The notes under the pieces were generated by a model. That model had not been told where the DNA came from. It was given only the letters and a program-made list of their open reading frames with translations, and ran no database searches. Position numbers and translations under genes: made by a program. From Fulvimarina manganoxydans (GTDB taxonomy: Bacteria > Pseudomonadota > Alphaproteobacteria > Rhizobiales > Rhizobiaceae), in the NCBI RefSeq assembly GCF_900176465.1, contig NZ_FWXR01000002.1, forward strand, positions 62,001 through 126,000: a DNA stretch of 64,000 nt, written 5' to 3'. This document shows, piece after piece, positions 41,183 through 48,468 of this stretch. Within the stretch, counting starts at the first letter, position 1. Every line of letters starts with the position of its first letter.

Positions 41183-41643
41183 CGATCTTATCCGCACAAT
41201 CCATCCGCGACGTTCGTCCGATCGAACCCTTCCTTGAAAGCTTCAAGGTGGCTGGCATGACGGCAGGTCTTTCGGTCGCCGGCTATGACATCAGGATCCG
41301 CGAAACGATCACGCTCGAGCGAGGCGGATTCGCCCTCGCATCGACCATTGAGCGCTTCGTCATGCCGCTCGATGTGATCGGCATCGTTCACGACAAAAGC
41401 ACGTGGGCAAGGCGCGGGCTCGCTTGCCAGAACACCGTGATTGAATGCGGCTGGCAAGGCTTCCTGACCCTCGAGCTGACCAATCACGGCGATGGCCCGT
41501 TGCAGATCGAAGCCGGAATGCCGATCGCGCAGATCCTGTTCCATTGGGTCGATCGCGTGACGGAGGGCTACGACGGAAAATACCAGAACCAAGCTGATCG
41601 TCCGGTGCCGGCCATCCTCGAAACGGACGAGGTGTCGGCATGA
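41179..41643 (+). CDS. dCTP deaminase / dUTPase family protein
   Basis: 154 residues, shorter than E. coli Dcd (193). Family motifs: HDKSTWARRGL (nucleotide-binding Ser/Arg region), then VIECGWQGFLTLELTNHG and MPIAQILFHWVDRVTEGY, with YQNQADRPVPA at the end. These trimeric enzymes make dUMP or dUTP from dCTP/dUTP. With the phage thyA this would give a route from dCTP to dTMP. Deaminase against diphosphatase cannot be fixed without alignment. Start and stop overlap neighbours. Confidence 0.8.
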   Translation: MTILSAQSIRDVRPIEPFLESFKVAGMTAGLSVAGYDIRIRETITLERGGFALASTIERFVMPLDVIGIVHDKSTWARRGLACQNTVIECGWQGFLTLELTNHGDGPLQIEAGMPIAQILFHWVDRVTEGYDGKYQNQADRPVPAILETDEVSA

Positions 41644-41879
41644 GCACTCAAAGCGTTCTCGATCGCCTTTCAGCTTGGGATCACACGCCCCACGAGGGCG
41701 ACCCGATGGTTGATTGCCTTCTGGATGATGTCGCCTTGGCGAAAGCCGAAATCGAAAGGCTTCAAGCGATCATCGATAGCCGCCCAGCGATCAACGCGGG
41801 TCTGCCTGGAACCTACATTCGATGGTCTCGGAGCATCTACGTGATGGAAGCCGCTCATGTTCTGGAGACGGCACAATGA
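41640..41879 (+). CDS. Hypothetical phage protein (79 aa)
   Basis: Starts MSTQSVLDRLSAWDHTPHEG. A central helix ALAKAEIERLQAIIDSRPA could be a coiled coil. ATGA at both ends. Function unknown. Confidence 0.5.
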   Translation: MSTQSVLDRLSAWDHTPHEGDPMVDCLLDDVALAKAEIERLQAIIDSRPAINAGLPGTYIRWSRSIYVMEAAHVLETAQ

Positions 41880-43519
41880 CCCTAACCCTCCGTCCATACC
41901 AGCGCAAAAGTCTTGATGCTCTCTATGGCTATTGGGAGACCGAGCGCGGTTCGCCTCTCATCGTGCTTCCGACCGGCGCCGGCAAGTCGCTCGTCATCGC
42001 CAAAATGGTGGAAGAGCTCTTGGCGCAGTTCCCTGATCTTCGGGTGGCGATCGTCACCCATTCCAAGGAGCTGATCGTTCAGAATTATCGGGAGCTGATC
42101 GGCCTGTGGCCGGCGGCGCCCGCCGGCATTTATAGCGCCAGCGTCGGCCGCCGAGAGACGCATTCCCGCATCCTCTTCTGCGGCGTCCAGTCGGTCTACA
42201 ACAAGGTGGACCTGATCGGGCCGCGCGATCTGATCATCGTGGATGAGGCTCACCTTATCCCGCGTGACAGCTCGACCATGTACGGCAAGTTCTTCGCGAA
42301 CATGGCCGAAATCACCGCCGACATGCGCGTCTGCGGACTAACGGCGACACCCTATCGAATGGACAGCGGCCTTCTCGCCGAGGGGCCGGGCGCGATGTTC
42401 GATCGAATCGTCTATGAGGCCAATGTCGGCGATCTGATCGAAGGTGAATATCTCTCGCCGCTGATCTCCAAGGCGTCGGCCGCTCAGATCGATCTCAACG
42501 GTATCGGCACCAGGGCGGGCGACTTCATTTCGTCGGACATGGAGCGCGCGGCTATGGCCGACGGTCTGGTCGAACGGGCCGTTGCCGAGCTCGTGGCCTA
42601 TGGCCAGGACCGGCGGGCATGGCTCGCCTTCTGTTCCGGCGTCGATCATGCGACGGCCGTTCGCGATGCGATCCGCGCTCACGGCATTGCCGCTGAGACC
42701 GTCCATGGTGCGATGAAGCAGGGCGAACGCAACGGGGTCATCGAGCGGTTCCGCCGAGGCGAGATCCGATGCCTGACATCGGTCAACGTCCTGTCGATCG
42801 GCTTCAACGTCCCGCATGTCGATCTGGTGGCGCTGATGCGCGGCACGAAATCGACCGGCATGTATGTCCAGCAGGTCGGCCGGGGCTTCCGCCGCGCGCC
42901 TGGCAAGGAGAACGCGTTGATCCTCGACTTCGCGTCCGTGATCCGAATGCATGGGCCGGTCGACGCCGTATCGGTCCTGCCGAAAAAGAAAGGTGCGAAG
43001 GGCGAGACCGAGAAGGTGACGGTCAACGATGTTCGGGCCAAGGAATGCCCGGACTGCGAAAGCCTGGCGGCGCTGAACGCGAGAACCTGCAAGGTCTGCG
43101 GCCACGAGTGGCAGATCGAGGTGAAGCCCAGCCATGAGGCCGAGGCGGATGCGACGACGGGCATTCTGTCGTCAGAAAAGGTGCCGCCGCAGTCCATCCC
43201 GGTCCTGCGCTGGGATTGGAAGCGGTGGAAGAAGGAGGGGTCGCCGGACAGCGTCCGCATCACCTATGTCGCCGGGCTCAACACCTATATCGAATGGGTA
43301 TGCCCCGAGCATGGCGGCCGTGCCGGCGAGAAGGCGGCGAACTGGTGGTCGGAGCACGGGGGCGACATGCCGCCGCCAAGAGATGCGGACGAGGCATTGG
43401 AGCGGCGAGGCGAGGCCACCTTGCCCGCCACCATCACCGTTCGACCGGCCAAGCACAATCCTCGCTATTTCGACATCGTGGGCCGGTCCTTTGCGGCCGC
43501 GCAGGGGAGGGCGGCATAA
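41876..43519 (+). CDS. DEAD/DEAH helicase, RadD-like, with zinc finger
   Basis: 547 residues. Q-motif RPYQRKSLDAL, Walker A VLPTGAGKSLVIA, DEAH-box IIVDEAHLIPRD, motif III GLTATPYRMDSG and motif VI QQVGRGFRRAPGK are all present. A four-Cys finger follows (ECPDCESLAAL...TCKVCGHEW). The C-terminal 110 residues form an extra domain with WDWKRWKKEGSPD and NTYIEWVCPEHGG, resembling phage/RadD-type helicases with SSB-like DNA contacts. It probably remodels recombination or replication intermediates. It starts with ATGA and ends with TAATG into the DnaA-like gene. Confidence 0.88.
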   Translation: MTLTLRPYQRKSLDALYGYWETERGSPLIVLPTGAGKSLVIAKMVEELLAQFPDLRVAIVTHSKELIVQNYRELIGLWPAAPAGIYSASVGRRETHSRILFCGVQSVYNKVDLIGPRDLIIVDEAHLIPRDSSTMYGKFFANMAEITADMRVCGLTATPYRMDSGLLAEGPGAMFDRIVYEANVGDLIEGEYLSPLISKASAAQIDLNGIGTRAGDFISSDMERAAMADGLVERAVAELVAYGQDRRAWLAFCSGVDHATAVRDAIRAHGIAAETVHGAMKQGERNGVIERFRRGEIRCLTSVNVLSIGFNVPHVDLVALMRGTKSTGMYVQQVGRGFRRAPGKENALILDFASVIRMHGPVDAVSVLPKKKGAKGETEKVTVNDVRAKECPDCESLAALNARTCKVCGHEWQIEVKPSHEAEADATTGILSSEKVPPQSIPVLRWDWKRWKKEGSPDSVRITYVAGLNTYIEWVCPEHGGRAGEKAANWWSEHGGDMPPPRDADEALERRGEATLPATITVRPAKHNPRYFDIVGRSFAAAQGRAA

Positions 43520-44016
43520 TGAACCCTCCGCCACCAAACCGGCGCTCAGTCGCCGGCATTCCGAAAGAGCTTCTCGCGACGGCGCCGAGAAAATGGATGC
43601 CGAACGCGATCGGCGTCAGGGTGCGCGTGATCGATCCGAAATGGATCGAAGAGTGGCATCTGGAGCAGGAAGCTATCGCGGCTTGGGAGGCGCTGATTGC
43701 CGAGCGCCAGCAGGACATCAGAAGCCATATCGAAAGGGTCGCCGATATCATCGCGGGGCGATCGGAGGGTGTCGTGACGCCATTCGAGAGAACGATCGCG
43801 GAGCTCGACGCCATCATGCGGCGACGCGGCATCACGTCGGATGAGCTGTTCGGGCCATCCCGCAAGCGGGCCATCGTTGAGGCGCGCGCTGACTGCTACG
43901 CCTTTCTGCAAAAGAAGGGGTGGAGCCTTCCCCGCATCGGCCGCATGTTCCGCAAGGATCACACCACCATCCTGAACGGCATTCAGCGCCGGCGGGAGAC
44001 CACCAATGCCGCGTAG
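43519..44016 (+). CDS. Stand-alone DnaA domain IV-like DNA-binding protein
   Basis: 165 residues. The C-terminal 55 residues match DnaA domain IV: SRKRAIVEARADCYAFLQKK corresponds to the basic loop and first helices, and IGRMFRKDHTTIL (139-152) carries the DHTT signature (147-150) that reads the DnaA box. The N-terminal 110 residues are helical and unrelated to the DnaA AAA+ domain, which is missing. In the phage it lies one gene before the primase-helicase and 3 kb before a perfect DnaA box. An initiator or DnaA competitor role is plausible. The start overlaps the helicase stop (TAATG). Confidence 0.82.
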   Translation: MNPPPPNRRSVAGIPKELLATAPRKWMPNAIGVRVRVIDPKWIEEWHLEQEAIAAWEALIAERQQDIRSHIERVADIIAGRSEGVVTPFERTIAELDAIMRRRGITSDELFGPSRKRAIVEARADCYAFLQKKGWSLPRIGRMFRKDHTTILNGIQRRRETTNAA

Positions 44017-44353
44017 CTCCGATCACTCGACCTGTGCCGTCTGTGGGCGGCGCGGGACCGGCCTCGGATATTCCGAGCCCAGGCAACCCTTCCGCCCGCT
44101 CTGGCTCTGCGACGACCCAGATTGCATCCAGATCGCCAAGGACAGCTATTCCATGCCCCAGGACGACTTCAACCGGATCGAGCGGATGGCGCACCAGGAC
44201 GCCGGCCATGCGCTAGAGCGCTATTGCGACCGGATCGGCAAGACCGATTTCCGCGATTTTACCCAGGACGAGTTCGAGGGCGCGATGGAAAGCGTCTTCG
44301 CCGAATATCACGAGGCCATGAAGGGCCGGCTCAAGAACGAGGCGCCGTTCTGA
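44006..44353 (+). CDS. Phage zinc-ribbon-like protein
   Basis: 115 residues. The N-terminal half has CAVCGRRGTGLGY, then LWLCDDPDCIQIAK, a four-Cys ribbon. The C-terminal half is helical and acidic (DFTQDEFEGAMESVFAEYHE). It resembles short phage proteins next to primases; a role in replication is inferred from position only. Confidence 0.65.
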   Translation: MPRSSDHSTCAVCGRRGTGLGYSEPRQPFRPLWLCDDPDCIQIAKDSYSMPQDDFNRIERMAHQDAGHALERYCDRIGKTDFRDFTQDEFEGAMESVFAEYHEAMKGRLKNEAPF

Positions 44354-46482
44354 TGGGCGCGGCAGAGGCAATCGCAACCCAGCGCGAGGCGCTGTGGAAG
44401 TCCGGCTACCGCCCGGTCCCGGTCTACAATATCGACGCGCGGGTCAATTCGCCCGGGAAGCAGCCGAAGGGGTTCGCGTGGCAGCGCGAAGCGCTCTTGG
44501 ACCCGCCAGGATGCGTCGCGCGGCCACCGGACGGGGACGCCCTGAACACCGGCGTCATGGCCAATGGATATCGGGTCGTCGATCTCGACGTGGATGATGG
44601 AGCCGTATCAGATCAACTGATGCGGCTTTCTCTTTCTCTTCTCGGCCAAGCGCCCATGCGGTTCCGCGAGAACAGCGGCCGCCGGCTTCTGGTCTACCGC
44701 GCTGCCCATGGGGAACCGGGCAAGCGATCGATTAAGGGCGCACTTGGAAAGGTCGAGGTGCTGGGCAAGGGGCAGCAGTTCGTCGCCTATGGCAAGCATC
44801 CATCGGGCGCCGATCTTTGCTGGGAGCGTCCGCTCGAGGATTGGCCAGCGGAGGATTTGCAGCCGGTCAGTGAGGATCAGATCGGCGAGTTTCTGGCCAG
44901 GGCCGCCGAATTGATCGGCAGTGCGGAGCACGCGCGCGACGTCGTGCCCTTCCGGCTCGGCGAATACACGGCCAACTCGCCGACAGGCCTTGGCGAGATC
45001 GACCACCTGTTGAGTTTCGTGCCGCCGGACAGCCCCTATGAGGAGTGGGTTTCGACCCTCATGGCCGTCCATGCGGCGACGGGTGGATCGTCTGACGGCC
45101 TCGAGATCGCCGACAACTGGAGCCGGCGGGGATCGAAATACAAGCCGGGAGAGGTGGCGAAGAAGTGGGGATCGTTCCGATCGACCGGCATCACCGGGGC
45201 AACTCTCGCCGAGCTTGCCCGCCAGCATGGCGCGGACCTGTCAGCCATTCGCATCGCTCACATGCCGGAGGACCCCGAATGGAAGGCGATGGTGGAGCAC
45301 GGGCGCCAGGTCGCGCGGACGATCAAGGCGCCGCGGGCCGGACAGATCAGGCACTATGTCGAGGACGACGACGGCAACGTCTTCGACGAGGACGGTAATG
45401 CGGCGCCGGAAGAGGTTGCGGAGGTCGAGCGTCAACGGCGAGTCGCGGCGAGATCGGACCTCGAATGGTTCGATGACGTTCGGCCGGTGGTCGAGGTTCC
45501 GTACATCGTGAAGGGGCTTCTCGATCATGGGTCCATGTCGGTGGTTTACGGACCATCGAACAGCGGCAAGACGTTTTTCGCGCTCGATCTCGTTTTCAAC
45601 ATCGCGATCGGCAATCAGTGGCGGGACAGGCGCGTTCACGGCGGGTCGGTTCTCTACCTTGCCGCAGAGGGTGGAAACGGCATCGCCAATCGCATTGCAG
45701 GCCTGCGGAGCGTCTTCGGCTCTGTCGACGTGCCCCTGGCGCTCAGACGTGCGGGCCTCGATCTCCTGAAGCCCACGGCTGATCTGAACTACGTCATCAC
45801 GCTCGCCGAGGAGGTGGCGCGGCGCGAACCGTTGGCTGTGATCGTGATCGACACCCTGTCGCGCGTGATCGCCGGGGGCGATGAGAACGCGGCTTCCGAC
45901 ATGACCGCCTTCATCAAGAACATCGACGTGATCCGCCAGAAGACCGGCGCGCACATCATGATCGTCCACCACACCGGCAAGGACGCGGCGAAGGGCGCGC
46001 GCGGCCACTCGTCGCTTCGCGCGGCAACCGACACCGAGATCGAGCTCTCGGTCGACGATTTCGAAAACCGGGTCGCCAAGGTCACGAAGCAGCGCGACTA
46101 CGAGGGCGGCGAGGAGTTCGTCTTCGGCCTCAAGTCGGTGTTCCTCGGCATCGATCAGGACGGAGACAACGTCACCACATGCGTCATCGAACCCATCGAG
46201 AAGGTGACGACGGGCGGCGAGGACGCGCCGCCGATCGAAGTGTGTCGGGCCATGCTGAAGGAGATCGACGCCGGCTGGACGTCGAACAATCCGCTCTCGA
46301 CGGCGCCCCAGAGCAAGCACTCTGGGCGGTACGCGGCGCGCTATCTGGCGACCACGTTCAAGCTCCCGCAGGGCAAGGTTCAAAAGCTTCTGGAGGGGTG
46401 GATCGATGGCGAAATCATCGTCGTCGACATGGTCGATTTCCATTCCAAGAAGCGCGGCCTTCGTGTTCGGGAATGGATTTAA
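44353..46482 (+). CDS. Bifunctional primase/polymerase with RepA-like helicase domain
   Basis: 709 residues. An N-terminal prim-pol domain (1-200) has the metal motif RVVDLDVDDG (74-83), the GRRLLVYR strand and FVAYGKHPSG. A PriCT-like domain (205-290) follows, with YEEWVSTLMAVHAATGG. A RecA-like ATPase domain (375-620) has Walker A GPSNSGKT (400-407), Walker B AVIVIDTLSR, His pair 539-540 in MIVHHTGK and GARGHSSLRAATD. The C-terminus has a small winged-helix-like part. The protein should prime and unwind at the phage origin, which follows it. TGATG couples it to the ribbon gene. Confidence 0.88.
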   Translation: MGAAEAIATQREALWKSGYRPVPVYNIDARVNSPGKQPKGFAWQREALLDPPGCVARPPDGDALNTGVMANGYRVVDLDVDDGAVSDQLMRLSLSLLGQAPMRFRENSGRRLLVYRAAHGEPGKRSIKGALGKVEVLGKGQQFVAYGKHPSGADLCWERPLEDWPAEDLQPVSEDQIGEFLARAAELIGSAEHARDVVPFRLGEYTANSPTGLGEIDHLLSFVPPDSPYEEWVSTLMAVHAATGGSSDGLEIADNWSRRGSKYKPGEVAKKWGSFRSTGITGATLAELARQHGADLSAIRIAHMPEDPEWKAMVEHGRQVARTIKAPRAGQIRHYVEDDDGNVFDEDGNAAPEEVAEVERQRRVAARSDLEWFDDVRPVVEVPYIVKGLLDHGSMSVVYGPSNSGKTFFALDLVFNIAIGNQWRDRRVHGGSVLYLAAEGGNGIANRIAGLRSVFGSVDVPLALRRAGLDLLKPTADLNYVITLAEEVARREPLAVIVIDTLSRVIAGGDENAASDMTAFIKNIDVIRQKTGAHIMIVHHTGKDAAKGARGHSSLRAATDTEIELSVDDFENRVAKVTKQRDYEGGEEFVFGLKSVFLGIDQDGDNVTTCVIEPIEKVTTGGEDAPPIEVCRAMLKEIDAGWTSNNPLSTAPQSKHSGRYAARYLATTFKLPQGKVQKLLEGWIDGEIIVVDMVDFHSKKRGLRVREWI

Positions 46483-46498
46483 GGTAGCATTCGTGGCT

Positions 46499-46617
46499 TG
46501 CGGAAGTCTGCGGAGGTCCAAGAAAAAAGCCAATTATTTCAATGCGGAAGTTTGTTGCGGAAGTGCGGAGGTTGTATGTGTAAGTCATTGAAATCATTTG
46601 CGGAGGTCTGCGGAAGT
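46499..46617. repeat. Seven TGCGGARGT iterons: probable phage replication origin
   Basis: The 9-mer TGCGGARGT occurs at 46499, 46509, 46543, 46556, 46564, 46599 and 46609, all in the same orientation. It forms three clusters: a pair 10 bp apart, a group of three 13 and 8 bp apart, and a pair 10 bp apart, separated by 34-35 bp. The spacers (46521-46542 and 46575-46598) are AT-rich and could melt. The array starts 17 bases after the primase-helicase stop, and no gene covers it. Iterons next to a replication gene are the classic sign of an origin. Confidence 0.75.
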
Positions 46618-46639
46618 CTGGCTATACCCTAAAGGGTTC

Positions 46640-46666
46640 CGCCGGGCGCCTCGGAGCGCCCCGGCG
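46640..46666. repeat. Hairpin next to iterons
   Basis: CGCCGGGCGC and GCGCCCCGGCG pair with one bulge around a six-base loop. No T-run follows, so it is not a terminator. It sits between the iterons and the DnaA box and may be a priming or protein-binding structure of the origin. Confidence 0.5.
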
Positions 46667-46686
46667 AGAGGGAGGACGAAGGGGCG

Positions 46687-46695
46687 TTATCCACA
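46687..46695 (+). promoter_or_regulatory. Perfect DnaA box
   Basis: TTATCCACA is the exact consensus DnaA-binding site. It lies about 70 bases after the last iteron and 99 bases before the next gene. It could be bound by host DnaA or by the phage's own DnaA-domain-IV protein. Confidence 0.7.
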
Positions 46696-46793
46696 CCCGC
46701 CGATCTTCCCGTCCGGCTTCGTTTCTGCCATCATCCGAATTGCTCACCACGCCTGCCACGGGCTCCCTCACCGCCACCCCGAGGAAGCCCGAC

Positions 46794-47435
46794 ATGAAGA
46801 AAGCCGAGACTGCTTCGACGTCACAGGACCGTTCGCCATCGCTCCGTGAGCGAATGAGCGACACGCAAGTCGATCACGACATTCTCGACATCGCGGCACG
46901 TTTGCACTGGTACGCCTTGACCGTTCCGGCGCAGAAGGAGTTCGTCGCTCAGAAGATCCTGCGGCGATATGGGCTCCGCACGTTCGTCCCCTTGCGCCGC
47001 GAATATCGGCACGCCAGCGCGAAGGCGAAGCGAACCCGGCAGCCGAAGCAGGAATTCTGCTTTCCACTCGCACCACGCTACCTGTTTGCCGGCTTCACCC
47101 CTGGGCGGCCTCTCTGGTTCGATCTGTTCTCGCTGCCATGCATCTCTGGCGTGGTCGGCATTGATGGGCGGCCCATGCCGATCGTCAGGAAGGACATGAC
47201 CCGGCTCGTCAGAAAGACGGCGACTGGCATCAATGCGCCGGAGGCTCAGAAATTCATGCGGACCCATCACGAGTTCTCCGTGGGCGATGTGGTCCGCGTT
47301 ATGGATGGCCCGTTCGAGGGGCTATCGGTGCCGGTGGTTGAGATCACAGGCGGATTGGCTCGTCTTTGCCTCTCGTTGTTCGGCGGCGCGGTGGATGGCG
47401 TCGAGGTGAGGCTTGACTGGCTTGAGGCGGCGTGA
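46794..47435 (+). CDS. NusG/RfaH-like transcription antitermination protein
   Basis: 213 residues. An NGN domain (about 36-145) starts RLHWYALTVPAQKEFVAQKI and has APRYLFAGF near 93; a KOW domain (160-205) has FSVGDVVRVMDGPFEGLSV. The first 35 residues are a polar extension. The ATG at 46794 has GAGGAAG seven bases upstream. NusG homologues bind RNA polymerase and change pausing and termination; a phage paralogue just upstream of a terminator and of all late genes suggests that it switches on late transcription by read-through. Family is secure, specific role inferred. Confidence 0.88.
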   Translation: MKKAETASTSQDRSPSLRERMSDTQVDHDILDIAARLHWYALTVPAQKEFVAQKILRRYGLRTFVPLRREYRHASAKAKRTRQPKQEFCFPLAPRYLFAGFTPGRPLWFDLFSLPCISGVVGIDGRPMPIVRKDMTRLVRKTATGINAPEAQKFMRTHHEFSVGDVVRVMDGPFEGLSVPVVEITGGLARLCLSLFGGAVDGVEVRLDWLEAA

Positions 47436-47534
47436 GATGGATGGGCTCAGGACGACCCCGGCCATTGCGTGAATGCATGTCAGTGCTCGGACCCAGCCCC
47501 AGCGTTGAGCTTGGCGGTATGGATGGATGTTTAT

Positions 47535-47564
47535 GGCCTCGCCGATGCGGGGCCTTTTTTGTTT
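47535..47564 (+). terminator. Intrinsic terminator between early and late genes
   Basis: GGCCTCGC (47535-47542) and GCGGGGCC (47547-47554) form an 8-bp stem with one GU pair and a four-base loop, followed by six T. It lies 100 bases after the NusG-like gene and ahead of the packaging genes, where an antitermination control point would be expected. Confidence 0.78.
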
Positions 47565-47588
47565 CTCCCAAACATCACGAGATCGGTC

Positions 47589-47765
47589 ATGGCGCTCACC
47601 GCGAAGCAGAGCCGCTTCGTGGAGCAAGATCATGAAGCTTCTGAACCGTTTGTTCGCCAGGATGATCATCCGGGCAATGCTCAAGCGCGGGCTGTGATGC
47701 CCGACCCCAACCCCGCCGCCTCCGAAATCCTCCCATACGATGAGCGGACGGAGAGGTTTGAGTGA
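47589..47765 (+). CDS. Short ORF with a terminase-small-subunit-like N-terminus
   Basis: 58 residues. The opening MALTAKQSRFVEQ closely resembles the start of Terminase_2-type small subunits (LTxKQxRFVE), but the rest (from about residue 14) does not continue that family. It may be a decayed or chimeric terminase gene, replaced by the Nu1-type subunit at 48469. An ATG inside it at 47697 (22 residues, MPDPNPAASEILPYDERTER) overlaps a 21-residue frame in another phase, so the true product is uncertain. Confidence 0.4.
   Translation: MALTAKQSRFVEQDHEASEPFVRQDDHPGNAQARAVMPDPNPAASEILPYDERTERFE
47632..47697 (+). CDS. Possible 21-residue basic amphipathic peptide
   Basis: A short basic peptide starting MKLLNRLFARMIIRAMLKRG, with six basic residues on an amphipathic helix. 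Its TGA overlaps an ATG at 47697 (TGATG), which runs 22 codons to the start of the tail-protein gene, again TGATG. The chained overlaps are typical of translated phage genes, but the size makes the call weak. Confidence 0.3.
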   Translation: MKLLNRLFARMIIRAMLKRGL

Positions 47766-48337
47766 TGCTGATCCTCAAGATCACAGGCGATGGGCTGCCG
47801 AAGCTGAACCGTGCTCTTGATGAGCTTGGCAACGAGACGGTGGCCCACAAGGCATATCGCAGGGCGATCAACAAGATCGGCGATCAAGCCCGAACCCGCG
47901 TAAAGCGAGAGCTGGCTGCCCAGGTGGGGCTCACGCAAAAGAAGCTCGTCGAACTCGGCGGTTTTCGCGTGACCCGAGCCAACTACTCGGCGCTCGAATA
48001 CAAGATCAGCACGTCCGGCAGCCCGATCCCTTTGAAGGAGTTCAGCGCGAAGCAGTTCTCCTACGGCGTTCGTGCAAAGCCATGGGGGCGCTCGCAACAA
48101 TTTCCGTCTGCTTTCATCTACGCAGGCCGGTGGGATAGCGGCAATGCAATCGCAGACGGCCACGTCTTCAAACGCACGTCGAAGAACTCTTTGCCGATTG
48201 AAAAGCTCTACGGCCCCTCCATCCCCAAAGAGATGGTGCAAGGCGCGACGGCCGCAGCCTTCACCGAGTATGGACCGAAGCTTCGTGAGCGCGTCGAGCA
48301 TGAGCTAAGGCAGATCACTCAAGGCGTGGTCAGCTAG
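47765..48337 (+). CDS. Minor tail protein Z-like (GPZ) tail completion protein
   Basis: 190 residues. The lambda gpZ family pattern is visible: AINKIGDQARTRVKRELAAQ, GLTQKKLVELG, SPIPLKEFSAKQFSYGVRAK, GHVFKRTSKN and LPIEKLYGPSIPKEMV. gpZ-type proteins act at the head-tail joint or tail end. Here the gene is upstream of the terminase genes instead of after the head genes, a rearranged order. The start overlaps the preceding short frame (TGATG). Confidence 0.8.
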   Translation: MLILKITGDGLPKLNRALDELGNETVAHKAYRRAINKIGDQARTRVKRELAAQVGLTQKKLVELGGFRVTRANYSALEYKISTSGSPIPLKEFSAKQFSYGVRAKPWGRSQQFPSAFIYAGRWDSGNAIADGHVFKRTSKNSLPIEKLYGPSIPKEMVQGATAAAFTEYGPKLRERVEHELRQITQGVVS

Positions 48338-48468
48338 ATCGTATCCGAAATGCCATGGCGATATGCTACCCTCGGTTTAGGGACCGTCCTATGGGGGCAA
48401 GGCGGACGGGTGCGCGGCAGCCCGAGATATCGCTAGTTTCTCAATTTTCGAAATGAGCTTCCCTCCCT
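48338..48468. other. Noncoding region before terminase genes, candidate packaging site
   Basis: 131 bases without a gene. It holds a dyad CCGTCC/GGACGG (about 48385-48410) and an imperfect dyad CTCAATTT/AAATGAG (about 48437-48455). In lambda the cos site lies directly upstream of Nu1, and the terminase here is of the lambda type, so a cos-like site may be present. The cut site itself cannot be recognised. Confidence 0.35.

Noticed and set aside
45241-46533. Minus-strand frame (430 codons) opposite the primase-helicase
   Set aside because: Low-complexity His/Asp/Arg product; Walker motifs are on the plus strand.
46499-46617. CRISPR array
   Set aside because: Repeats are only nine bases with irregular spacing and no cas genes; iterons explain them better.
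46640-46666. Intrinsic terminator after the primase-helicase
   Set aside because: Stable hairpin but followed by purines, no T-run.
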